Source: Gemmatimonadota bacterium
GTDB taxonomy: Bacteria; Latescibacterota; UBA2968; UBA8231
Length of the DNA stretch: 9,649 bases
NCBI GenBank assembly: GCA_002712305.1
Contig: PATE01000096.1
Coordinates: forward strand, 2,884-12,532
Direction: 5' to 3'
Within the stretch, counting starts at the first letter, position 1. Every line of letters begins with the position of its first letter. The notes beneath the pieces were generated by a model. That model was given only the letters and a program-made list of their open reading frames with translations, searched no databases and was not told where the DNA came from. The position numbers and the translations under genes are program-made. This document shows, piece after piece, positions 1 through 6,818 of the stretch.

Positions 1-1843
1 GATAGGCCGCCACACGTACGACATAGGATCGTGGTGTCTCGATGATTTCGAAGAGAGGAACATCCGCCTCAAATTGAGGCTCCCCCACCTCCGACTGTGG
101 TTCCTGGGAATCCATCCGCGCGTCGGCAGCCAATCTCTCAACATCAGATGGGGCCGCGTCGGTGACCTGGGGTTCGACCGGGACCAGGCCCTGGGGTTCG
201 GGCGTGGGCATACGCTGCGGATCGACTCGCTCGACAGGATCGGCCAGAGTTTGAGGCGGCTGCGAAGTCATTCTAGGCTGTGCGGACAACCCCTCGGCTG
301 TCGGCTCCATCGACAACAGGCCCGGCAGCACGCCGCTCTGCCACGAGACGCCCACAGCAGCCACAGCCAGGGCAACGTAGGTGACGAGTCTTCTCCCCAG
401 ACCCGATCCGCCATCCTCCTCATCGTAGTCGTCCTCATCCTCGAGGTCGTCGCTGTCGACATCGGCGGCGGCATCTGGATTGATGTAGGGCGGAGGAACG
501 TGATCGTCCTCGCCGATGCCGAGTCGTTTTCCCCAACGCCTCGACCAGTCCCGGACTTTTTGCTCAAGGGTGCGCTCCGGCGTATCGAGGGTCTCTGCAA
601 CCACGGCGAAGACCACGCCCAGAACCAGCCCCAGCAGCACCCCCATGATGGCGCGACGCATCGAATAGTGTGGATTGGTCGGAATCGAGGGCGTCAGAGC
701 CCACTCAAGGACCGAGACTTCTTCGACCTTGTCTGCCTCACGAATGAGCGCTTCCTGATAGGACTCCTCCAGGACGGTGACCACCTCCTGCCGTATCGCC
801 ACTTCGCGCTGGAGTCGACTCAACTCCAGGCCCATGGAGGGCAGGAGATTGTATTGTTCGCGCAGATTTGCCAGACGCACTCGCTCTGCGTCCAGATCTC
901 GACGCATCGCTTCGCGGCGCTGACGCAATTCGCCGGTCAGATCACCTGTGAGTTGATCGATCTTCACCTGCACGCGTCGCACATTCGGATGGTCCGGCGT
1001 CAACTGCACCAGCAATGCGTCGCGCTGCAGTCTCTGGTCGTTCAGGTTGCGACTCAGCGACATGAACGTCTCGCCGACACGTCGGACGGAAGTCCCCTGC
1101 AGGGTCCGCTCCGACAGGCCGCCACTCGACTCCATTTCGGCGACCATGACATCGATAGCGGCCAGATCCTGCACGAGTCGCTGCTCCTCACGCTCGGAGC
1201 TTCTGATGCCCTGGAGATTGACGCTGGCCTGGCTCTCCAGAGAGATCAGTTCGCTTCGTTCCCGATAGAGCCGCACCGCCTCTTCCGCCTTCTCCAGCAT
1301 CGAACGGGCATTGGAACGCTGCATCTCCACAAACTCTCGATGCCGAACGGCCTGCTGATTCTTCAACTCGTGGTCGTAGTCGCGATAGACCCGAGAGAGG
1401 GTGTTGGCCATGTCTCGGGCCCGTTCGGGCACCGGATGTTTGGCCGACACGGTGATGATGTTCGTGAAGCCCTCTTGGGAAGTCGTAATGATCCGCTGAA
1501 GATCCTGAAGAATCAGGGCCGAATCAGGAGCGGTCGTGTTTCTTGTCAGCAGACCCAGCTCGGCCGCCGTCCGGCGCAGGACCGGCTGGCTTGTGATAAT
1601 CGTCTGCTGCGTCTCGATCTGATCGCCGGAGTTATAGGCGATCGTCTGGAGATAGAGACCGGTCAGATTGTGGTGAAGATTGATCTGGACCTTGGCCGTC
1701 GCCTGATAGAGAGGCTGGGGTTTCCAGATCGATGCCAGAAGGAAGCTGAAGAAACCAAGAAGGAACGCCGTAAAGACGACGATCCCCTTGCGCCGACGAA
1801 GGATGCGCCAATAGTCGCGGAGAGTGACTTCGTACTGAGCCAT
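1..1843 (-). CDS. Wzz/GumC-type polysaccharide chain-length determinant with likely C-terminal SPOR domain (3' end cut by window)
   Basis: A reading frame of at least 614 codons runs from the ATG at 1843 to the window edge without a stop. Residues 1-20 (LRDYWRILRRRKG) resemble the Wzz N-terminus. TM1 is at about 21-40. A long, charged, probably coiled-coil periplasmic region follows, with a GNVR-like motif LTPDHPNV at about 281-288. A Pro-containing stretch leads into TM2 at about 398-417. This is the usual layout of Wzz/GumC proteins, which set O-antigen or exopolysaccharide length in the inner membrane. Instead of a Walker-type tyrosine kinase there is an acidic linker (461-477, almost all D/E), a third hydrophobic segment (about 486-510), a Pro/Gln-rich stretch, and YVVRVAAY at 607-614, which looks like the first strand of a SPOR domain. 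With three membrane passes, that C-terminus would be periplasmic, as SPOR requires. An in-frame TGA lies just upstream, so this ATG is the only sensible start; its Shine-Dalgarno is weak. Wzz assignment is firm; SPOR is inferred from eight residues. Confidence 0.85.
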   Translation of the reverse strand, partial: MAQYEVTLRDYWRILRRRKGIVVFTAFLLGFFSFLLASIWKPQPLYQATAKVQINLHHNLTGLYLQTIAYNSGDQIETQQTIITSQPVLRRTAAELGLLTRNTTAPDSALILQDLQRIITTSQEGFTNIITVSAKHPVPERARDMANTLSRVYRDYDHELKNQQAVRHREFVEMQRSNARSMLEKAEEAVRLYRERSELISLESQASVNLQGIRSSEREEQRLVQDLAAIDVMVAEMESSGGLSERTLQGTSVRRVGETFMSLSRNLNDQRLQRDALLVQLTPDHPNVRRVQVKIDQLTGDLTGELRQRREAMRRDLDAERVRLANLREQYNLLPSMGLELSRLQREVAIRQEVVTVLEESYQEALIREADKVEEVSVLEWALTPSIPTNPHYSMRRAIMGVLLGLVLGVVFAVVAETLDTPERTLEQKVRDWSRRWGKRLGIGEDDHVPPPYINPDAAADVDSDDLEDEDDYDEEDGGSGLGRRLVTYVALAVAAVGVSWQSGVLPGLLSMEPTAEGLSAQPRMTSQPPQTLADPVERVDPQRMPTPEPQGLVPVEPQVTDAAPSDVERLAADARMDSQEPQSEVGEPQFEADVPLFEIIETPRSYVVRVAAY

Positions 1844-1916
1844 ATCGGCGAGGGATCGTCAGCTGGAGGGTCGTGGACAGTTCGGGGCGCCGGGCGCGGC
1901 GATGGCTCCCCTCACG

Positions 1917-2726
1917 TTATCGACGTCGTCCTTTTTCAATGCGAGCACTACGGCCGAACGTCATCTCTTCAGGTTTGGGGTCCACGCGCCGCGTTGCTTC
2001 ACCAGCGATCGATGGGCCTCGACCGCCGCCCCCCCCACCACCACCGCTGCGCTCAGGCCGTTCCCCACGCTCACGTCGGCCACCGCCCTCCGAGCGACGT
2101 CCTCCATCGCGACCACCCCCCTGACCCCGGGGGCGTCGCCGAGGGCGCTCGCCTTCCTCCTCGTCGTCACGTCTCGGAGGTGCTCCTTCGATCTCGACAA
2201 TCTCACCGACAAACTTTGCGTCGAGGGTGCGCGTGAGCACGACCTCGCCCCGCTCCCAGAATTGGACACCGTCGCCGGCCGCTTCGGCCGCCTTGATCTC
2301 GACGAGGGACGGGTGGTCCATCGAGCCAGATCGCGACACAGCTGAGTCCCGACTCGCTGACAGATGGAGGTAGAAACGATCCTCAGGTCGAATCCCTTCA
2401 TCCTTCATGACCGCCGCCGCCTCCGTCGTGGCGATCATATAGAGACAGTCCGGCGGCGTCATCGGCTCGCCATCCATCTCTACGTAGAAGCTGTGCGCAT
2501 AGAGGGCGCGGATCCCATCGTCGGTGATCTCGAATCGCCGCTGACGGGAGGTCTCCACAAGGTCCCGGATATCCTCTTCCTGTACGGCCGAATAACGTTG
2601 CTGAACGGCCTCGACGACTTCATCGAAAGGAATGAAACCAAACTCATCCATCTTGAGGCCGAATTCGTCTGGCCGATGACGCAGGATGAGGGAAAGAAGC
2701 TTGGAAATGCGTCTGCGATCTGGCAC
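1917..2726 (-). CDS. kptA: Divergent RNA 2'-phosphotransferase (KptA/Tpt1 family) with Arg/Gly-rich tail
   Basis: The 269-residue protein starts at GTG, 11 bases after AAGGA. KptA/Tpt1 enzymes transfer an RNA 2'-phosphate to NAD+, giving 2'-OH RNA and ADP-ribose 1'',2''-cyclic phosphate. Residues 7-17 (ISKLLSLILRH) match the family's N-terminal motif. DDGIRALYAHS (69-79) matches the IRAxQGHS region, and EDRFYLHLS (115-123) the RxhVHLS region. FWERGEVVLT (156-165) fits the C-terminal FWxxxNGVWLT. The Arg-His-Arg-Arg catalytic set therefore looks intact (R16, H17, R73, R117). Two deviations stand out: the conserved LYHGT reads LYMIAT (95-100), losing His and Gly, and QGHS reads YAHS. After the domain ends near 180, residues 184-237 are dominated by Arg and Gly, including eight Gly in a row, and a short basic end follows. 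Such tails often bind RNA; that role here is inference. The gene lies between purE and the Wzz gene on the same strand. Confidence 0.82.
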   Translation of the reverse strand: MPDRRRISKLLSLILRHRPDEFGLKMDEFGFIPFDEVVEAVQQRYSAVQEEDIRDLVETSRQRRFEITDDGIRALYAHSFYVEMDGEPMTPPDCLYMIATTEAAAVMKDEGIRPEDRFYLHLSASRDSAVSRSGSMDHPSLVEIKAAEAAGDGVQFWERGEVVLTRTLDAKFVGEIVEIEGAPPRRDDEEEGERPRRRPRGQGGGRDGGRRSEGGGRRERGERPERSGGGGGGGGRGPSIAGEATRRVDPKPEEMTFGRSARIEKGRRR

Positions 2727-2737
2727 GACGGTCAGGG

Positions 2738-2742
2738 TCCTT
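2738..2742 (-). promoter_or_regulatory. Ribosome binding site of kptA-like gene
   Basis: AAGGA on the minus strand, 11 bases before the GTG at 2726. It supports the GTG as the start, since the first residues (MPDRRRISKLLS) already sit at the expected beginning of the KptA domain. Confidence 0.5.
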
Positions 2743-2804
2743 GTAGAGAGTCGGTTGTAAGGAACAGGCGACAGGCACGTTGGGATCGTGCGGGTTGAGT
2801 TGAT

Positions 2805-3257
2805 CTACTGATTCCACTGCTCTCGGTATTTGAGCAGTGCTGCTTGGATTTGGTCATCCTGCAACGCCAGAATCTGGCCCGCGAGTACGGCCGCATTCCG
2901 GCTGTTGTCGATTCCGACGGTTGCCACGGGCACCCCGGGTGGCATCTGCACGATACTGTAGAGTGAATCCACACCATTGAGCGCCCCTGAAGCGATGGGC
3001 ACTCCAATCACTGGAACTGTGGTGTGCGCGGCGACAACGCCCGGTAGGGCTGCGGCCAACCCCGCCCCCGCAATGATCACCTTGATTCCGCGACCTGCTG
3101 CTTCACTAGCCCAGGTGGCGGTGCGCTCCGGATTCCGGTGAGCGGAAGAAACCACGGTCTCGTGCGTGATTCCCAACTCATCGAGAACGGCGACAGCTTT
3201 GTCCATCACCCCTTGATCAGAGGGGCTTCCCATAATGATTCCAACTGTGGCACTCAA
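2805..3257 (-). CDS. purE: N5-carboxyaminoimidazole ribonucleotide mutase (PurE, class I-like)
   Basis: PurE rearranges N5-CAIR to CAIR in de novo purine synthesis, in the cytoplasm. The 150-residue protein is of typical length. Motifs in order: [10 protein letters not shown] near the N-terminus; SAHRNPE (family SAHRTPE, with the catalytic His); [29 protein letters not shown]; and [17 protein letters not shown], a class I hallmark. One family position is changed: the usual AGAGGAAHLPG reads [11 protein letters not shown], so the second conserved His is Ala. I chose the TTG at 3257 because AAGGA sits 8 bases upstream and the core beta strand begins four residues later. The frame is open to an ATG at 3320, but that would add 21 non-family residues and has no clear binding site. 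No purK is visible in the window, although class I PurE normally works with PurK. A 198-base gap separates it from ftsZ, so it may have its own promoter. Confidence 0.93.
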   Translation of the reverse strand: MSATVGIIMGSPSDQGVMDKAVAVLDELGITHETVVSSAHRNPERTATWASEAAGRGIKVIIAGAGLAAALPGVVAAHTTVPVIGVPIASGALNGVDSLYSIVQMPPGVPVATVGIDNSRNAAVLAGQILALQDDQIQAALLKYREQWNQ

Positions 3258-3265
3258 GCTCACAT

Positions 3266-3270
3266 TCCTT
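3266..3270 (-). promoter_or_regulatory. Ribosome binding site deciding the TTG start of purE
   Basis: AAGGA on the minus strand, 8 bases upstream of TTG at 3257. A GTG nine bases earlier is only 2 bases from this site, and the ATG at 3320 lies upstream of it, so the TTG is the best-placed start. Confidence 0.6.
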
Positions 3271-3387
3271 AATTCAAAGAGTGAAAGTGGGTTTGTTTTG
3301 ACCGAAGAGTCCGCATCCACTCACATCGCCAGACACTGATGGCAAGCAGATGTAAGCTGTCGGCGGACAAAGAGTTACGGACCGGCC

Positions 3388-3404
3388 AAATATCACCACG
3401 TCGG
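3388..3404 (-). promoter_or_regulatory. Element upstream of purE, shared with the region upstream of ftsW
   Basis: The plus-strand sequence AAATATCACCACGTCGG matches AAATGTGGCCACGTCGG at 9498-9514 at 14 of 17 positions, including an unbroken nine-base CCACGTCGG. On the transcribed sense strand both read CCGACGTGG followed four bases later by ATTT. It lies about 130 bases before the purE start and about 50 bases after the ftsZ stop. It may be a regulator site or part of a promoter. No protein is identified, and chance similarity is not excluded. Confidence 0.3.
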
Positions 3405-3455
3405 CCATAAGGCGCAATCACTCATCGGACCGCATTCGGTCGCCTCTTGCACTCG

Positions 3456-4631
3456 TCACCCCATCTTCCGGCGCAAGATGGCGGGATACTCCAGGTCTTC
3501 GCTCCACTGCGTCTCGTTTCCCGCCTTGGTCTCGGCCTCCAACGCGCGACGCGGCGTCCGCAGGACTCGGCCGGGACGCTGCTCTGGCTCCTGAGCCGGA
3601 ACAATCTCTTCAGGATGCGCAGATGGCGCCATCTGAGGCTGCATCTGTGACTGGGGAACGAACTTGCCATCCTTGTTGAGATGGAAACCGGTGGCGATGA
3701 CGGTTACTCGCAACTCGTCAACCATCGACTCATCGATCACGGTGCCAAAGATGATGTTCGCCTCACTGCCAGCGGCTTCCTGAATGATCGATGCCGCTTC
3801 GTTGGCTTCATACAACGTAAGGTTGGCACCGGCGGAGATATTGATGAGTGCACCCTTCGCTCCATCGATGGAGATCTCTTCGATCAACGGACTCTTGATC
3901 GCCTTCTTTGCTGCCTCCAATGCTCTACCTTCACCACGATGGGCGCCCACGCCGATAATGGCATCTCCCCCTTCGGTGATGACGGTCCTCACATCGTTGA
4001 AGTCGAGATTGATCATGCCCGGGATCGTGATAAGGTCAGCGATTCCACGGGTGGCTTGCAGCAACACCTCATCCGCCTTGGCAAATGCTTCTTCGAGCGT
4101 CGTATCCCGCGAGCAGACCTGCAGAAGTCGCTGGTTCTTGATGACGATGAGCGTATCCACGTGCTCTTGCAGCTCGGCGATCCCCGCCTGCGCATTGCGC
4201 ATTCGCGGGAACCCCTCGAACTGGAAAGGTTCGGTGACGATGCCGACGGTGAGCGCACCCTGCTCTTTGGCGATCTGAGCCACCACCGGTGCCGCCCCGG
4301 TTCCCGTGCCACCACCCATGCCCGCTGTGATGAAGACCAAGTCCGTATCTGCGAGTTTTTCGGCGACCTTCTCGCGATCCTCCTCGATGGACTGTCGACC
4401 AATCTCGGGCTTGGCACCGGCACCAAGGCCGCGAGTCACGCTTTCGCCGATGCAGAGGCAGTGATCGGCGGCGGACACTTCGAGATCTTGACTGTCAGTA
4501 TTGACGGCGACGAACTCGACGCCATGCATGCCTGACTGCACCATGCGGTTTATGGCATTGCCACCGGCACCGCCAACACCGACAACCTTGATACTGGCGC
4601 ACGATTCGAAATCGATAATCTGGAACGTCAT
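3456..4631 (-). CDS. ftsZ: Cell division GTPase FtsZ
   Basis: FtsZ is the tubulin-like GTPase that polymerises into the cytokinetic ring. The protein has 391 residues. The nucleotide-binding loop GGAGGNA is at 20-26, the tubulin signature GGGTGTG at 106-112, and the T7 loop NLDFND at 208-213 with the catalytic Asp residues D210 and D213. The globular core ends near VTVIATGF (309-316). A variable linker rich in Gln, Pro and Glu covers about 317-378. The C-terminal peptide LEYPAILRRK (380-389) matches the family's D-P-x-F-L-R-R type peptide that binds FtsA. A small deviation is IKNQRLL (164-170) where most FtsZ have IPNDRLL. The ATG at 4631 is fixed by GGGGGAGG seven bases upstream, by far the strongest binding site in the window, in keeping with the high FtsZ demand of cells. 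It follows ftsA after 91 bases. Confidence 0.98.
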   Translation of the reverse strand: MTFQIIDFESCASIKVVGVGGAGGNAINRMVQSGMHGVEFVAVNTDSQDLEVSAADHCLCIGESVTRGLGAGAKPEIGRQSIEEDREKVAEKLADTDLVFITAGMGGGTGTGAAPVVAQIAKEQGALTVGIVTEPFQFEGFPRMRNAQAGIAELQEHVDTLIVIKNQRLLQVCSRDTTLEEAFAKADEVLLQATRGIADLITIPGMINLDFNDVRTVITEGGDAIIGVGAHRGEGRALEAAKKAIKSPLIEEISIDGAKGALINISAGANLTLYEANEAASIIQEAAGSEANIIFGTVIDESMVDELRVTVIATGFHLNKDGKFVPQSQMQPQMAPSAHPEEIVPAQEPEQRPGRVLRTPRRALEAETKAGNETQWSEDLEYPAILRRKMG

Positions 4632-4638
4632 ATGGTGG

Positions 4639-4646
4639 CCTCCCCC
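4639..4646 (-). promoter_or_regulatory. Strong ribosome binding site of ftsZ
   Basis: GGGGGAGG on the minus strand, 7 bases before the ftsZ ATG. It is much closer to consensus than the sites of ftsW, ftsQ and ftsA, which suggests that ftsZ output is raised at translation relative to its coupled upstream neighbours. Confidence 0.7.
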
Positions 4647-4722
4647 TGGGTGGGCATCGATCGCTGCGGTTTTCTATTCTGGAACGGTTTCTTCGGCTGT
4701 TTCACGAGGACAGATTCACTGA

Positions 4723-5928
4723 TCAGAGAAATCCTTCCAACCACGAGCGCATGCGCCCTGCGGTGGCGTCAAAGCGAGTGACAAGTTCGTTGGACGAGGT
4801 AGTGCGCCCGTCACGGGCGCTGAGCACGAGTCCCATGGCAGTCGCCCACTCCGGTTCGGCCAGACCGTCTCCGATACCGGGTCGAGGCTCGGGCGTCACG
4901 ATGCGTACAGAGGTCTGTAGAACCCGTTCGGCGACATCGGCGGCCTGTCGAAGCTGGCAGCCACCACCGGTCAATACGAAACCTGCTCTTGGTGATGTCC
5001 GTTCCTGCAGATCGAGCCCCTGGGCCACGAGGGAGAACAGTTCCTCGAAACGCGCCTCGCAGATCTCCCAGACATCCGCAGGGTCCACACGCTCGGGCGT
5101 CCGGTCGGCCACACCAGCCACCTGCAGCGCATCCTCTGCACTGAGGGCAAACTGCCGCTTCAGCGTCTCTGCGTGATTCCAGCTAGTGCGCAGGCAGACG
5201 GCCAGGTCACCCGTGACCTGTTGTCCACCGATGGGGACGACGTGGGTTCGCACAACGGCGCCCTCCTGGAAGCAGACGGCATCCGTCGTTCCGCCCCCCA
5301 GGTCGATGAGTCCCACACCCATGTCGAGATCGTCTTCGGTCAGGCACGCACGCGCCGCCGCCAGAGGACTGAACACGAGATCCGTCACCTGCAGCCCCGC
5401 ACGCTCCACGCAGGCCACCAGATTGCGGACGGCGGTGACGCCACCCGTGACGATGTGAACACGCGAGCTGAGTCGCACACCAGACATGCCGACGGGATTC
5501 TGGATTCTGTGCTGATCGTCGACGTCAAAATCCTGCGGCAACACGTGCAGAATCTCATGCTCGAAGGGAATCGCTACGGTTCGGGCTGCGTCGACTGCCC
5601 GCTGACGGTCGCCTGACGATATAGTGCCTTCACGCCCCTCAACCGCGACAGCCCCCTGACTCTGCAGAGCGTTCACGTGCTCGCCCGAGATCGAAACCGT
5701 CGCTCGATCAACCTGTTCGCCGGACGCCATCTTCGCCTGCCCCAGGGCCTGACGAACCGCCGAGCTGAGACGGTCTGCGTCTACCACGACGCCGTGGCGC
5801 ACTCCCAGGCTAGGTGCAGATCCGACACCGATCACATCCAACTGCGAGCCCCCCGCCTCAGCGAGGACGACCCGCACCATGGTCGAACCGATATCGACAC
5901 CGGCCAGTAGCGTGTTCGACTCAACCAT
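4723..5928 (-). CDS. ftsA: Cell division protein FtsA
   Basis: FtsA is the actin-like ATPase that anchors FtsZ filaments to the inner membrane and recruits later divisome proteins. The protein has 401 residues, a usual length. The phosphate-1 loop GVDIGSTMVRV is at 10-20. The FtsA-specific 1C subdomain covers about 85-165 (TVSISGEHV, then LHVLPQDFDVDD). Phosphate-2 is GLIDLGGGTTD at 206-216, the AE-x-LK motif is at 253-257, and the adenosine motif VLTGGGCQL is at 318-326. The C-terminal end from about 386, RFDATAGRMRSWLEGFL, is an amphipathic helix with Trp and Phe, the expected membrane-targeting sequence. The chosen ATG at 5928 begins just before the first beta strand. The frame is open upstream to 6246, but those codons lie inside ftsQ and do not resemble FtsA. 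The start overlaps the ftsQ stop by 8 bases and has no strong Shine-Dalgarno, which points to translational coupling. Confidence 0.97.
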   Translation of the reverse strand: MVESNTLLAGVDIGSTMVRVVLAEAGGSQLDVIGVGSAPSLGVRHGVVVDADRLSSAVRQALGQAKMASGEQVDRATVSISGEHVNALQSQGAVAVEGREGTISSGDRQRAVDAARTVAIPFEHEILHVLPQDFDVDDQHRIQNPVGMSGVRLSSRVHIVTGGVTAVRNLVACVERAGLQVTDLVFSPLAAARACLTEDDLDMGVGLIDLGGGTTDAVCFQEGAVVRTHVVPIGGQQVTGDLAVCLRTSWNHAETLKRQFALSAEDALQVAGVADRTPERVDPADVWEICEARFEELFSLVAQGLDLQERTSPRAGFVLTGGGCQLRQAADVAERVLQTSVRIVTPEPRPGIGDGLAEPEWATAMGLVLSARDGRTTSSNELVTRFDATAGRMRSWLEGFL

Positions 5929-6817
5929 GGGAGACGACCTGTTCTTCAGATGATGCGGGACGTCTGGCACGGGAATTCTCTGACCTTCGCGACGTTCCCA
6001 CGACAGCCTGGCCGTTGTATCGCAAATCGACGTAGATCGCATCAGGCACATCGTGATAGACCCGATCCAGAACGCCCAGCAGAGCTTGTAAGCAGTCGTC
6101 GTCGGCCCGGGGCAGACGCACCTCCAGATCATCGGCGACCAAGTGAAGTCGCAGGGAGCCCTCTTCGAGGGGCATGATCTCTGAAATCTCCGGCACCAGA
6201 TCGGGCGCGTTTCGACGGACACGCAGCCACCACGCCAGGAGGCCACTCACATCCAACTGCTCCGGCAATCGTTCACCCACAACCGGCTCCCAGGAATCCG
6301 GCTCGGCTGAAATCGCTGAAGAGATGCCATCGTGAGGACGGATGACGGGCAGATCCAGATCCGTCACCCCTTCGGTAGTGAGACGGCCACGAGGAAGGAC
6401 CACCCCCTCCTCATCCAGACCGAACAATTCGCCCTGCCAATCGAGCCAGGCGATCCTGCGTCGCTCTGTGAGCGTAACGACTAGGCGGTCGGGCGGTCGG
6501 CGTTCAACACGGGCGCTGCAAACCCAGACCAGTTCACCGATCCGGGCGGCGACGTCGTCCAGATCCGCATCGAAAATGCTGTCCTCTGGGCGCAGCCCGC
6601 TGGCGGTGAGAATCTCCTCACCGGAGAGCAGACGCAGCCCGTGCACCTCGAGAGCAAACAGCCGATACCCGGGGACCTCACCCAGGGCGTGGCGCGCCGC
6701 CAGTCCACCTGCCACGACGGTACCGATGCCGAACATCAGGAACGCGGCAACGATCACGCGACGACGTCTATGTGTACCCGCGGTCTTGGAGGTAAGGGGG
6801 CGCTTGGTCCGTGCCAT
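5921..6817 (-). CDS. ftsQ: Cell division protein FtsQ (DivIB family)
   Basis: FtsQ is a bitopic inner-membrane protein that scaffolds the divisome and binds FtsB/FtsL. The protein has 298 residues. The N-terminus is short and strongly basic (RRRR at 17-20), and a single TM spans about 21-43. A POTRA domain covers about 51-122: YRLFALEVHGLRLLSGEEIL opens it, and VERRPPDRLVVTLTER carries the usual final strand. The beta domain follows and ends with YVDLRYNGQAVVG (262-274), typical of FtsQ. About 24 basic, polar residues follow as a tail. The start at 6817 is one base after the murC stop (TAACATG), with AGAGG 9 bases before it inside murC. The longer open frame to 6982 is within murC and unlike FtsQ. 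The 3' end overlaps ftsA by 8 bases. murB and ddl, often found between murC and ftsQ, are absent here. Confidence 0.95.
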   Translation of the reverse strand: MARTKRPLTSKTAGTHRRRRVIVAAFLMFGIGTVVAGGLAARHALGEVPGYRLFALEVHGLRLLSGEEILTASGLRPEDSIFDADLDDVAARIGELVWVCSARVERRPPDRLVVTLTERRRIAWLDWQGELFGLDEEGVVLPRGRLTTEGVTDLDLPVIRPHDGISSAISAEPDSWEPVVGERLPEQLDVSGLLAWWLRVRRNAPDLVPEISEIMPLEEGSLRLHLVADDLEVRLPRADDDCLQALLGVLDRVYHDVPDAIYVDLRYNGQAVVGTSRRSENSRARRPASSEEQVVSHG

Positions 6818-6818
6818 G

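Noticed and set aside
74-2236. 720-codon plus-strand open frame
   Set aside because: It is antisense to the Wzz-like gene and the kptA-like gene, both of which show clear family motifs. Its translation is rich in His, Arg and Leu with no recognisable domain, as expected for a shadow frame in GC-rich DNA.
2775-2791. GCACG/CGTGC hairpin between purE and the kptA-like gene as a terminator
   Set aside because: There are five base pairs with a seven-base loop and no T-run; the downstream gene is only 48 bases away on the same strand.
3258-3320. Longer PurE start at ATG 3320
   Set aside because: It adds 21 residues unlike PurE, and the good AAGGA site lies downstream of it, placed for the TTG at 3257.
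3428-3441. GACCG-CATT-CGGTC hairpin 15 bases after the ftsZ stop as a terminator
   Set aside because: The stem is only five pairs and no T-run follows in the direction of transcription.
3681-4535. 284-codon plus-strand open frame
   Set aside because: It lies entirely antisense to ftsZ, whose motifs are unambiguous, and shows no family features of its own.
4632-4722. ftsZ promoter in the ftsA-ftsZ gap
   Set aside because: The gap is AT-richer in part, with AGAATAG and AGAAA stretches, but no -35/-10 pair with acceptable spacing could be defended by eye.
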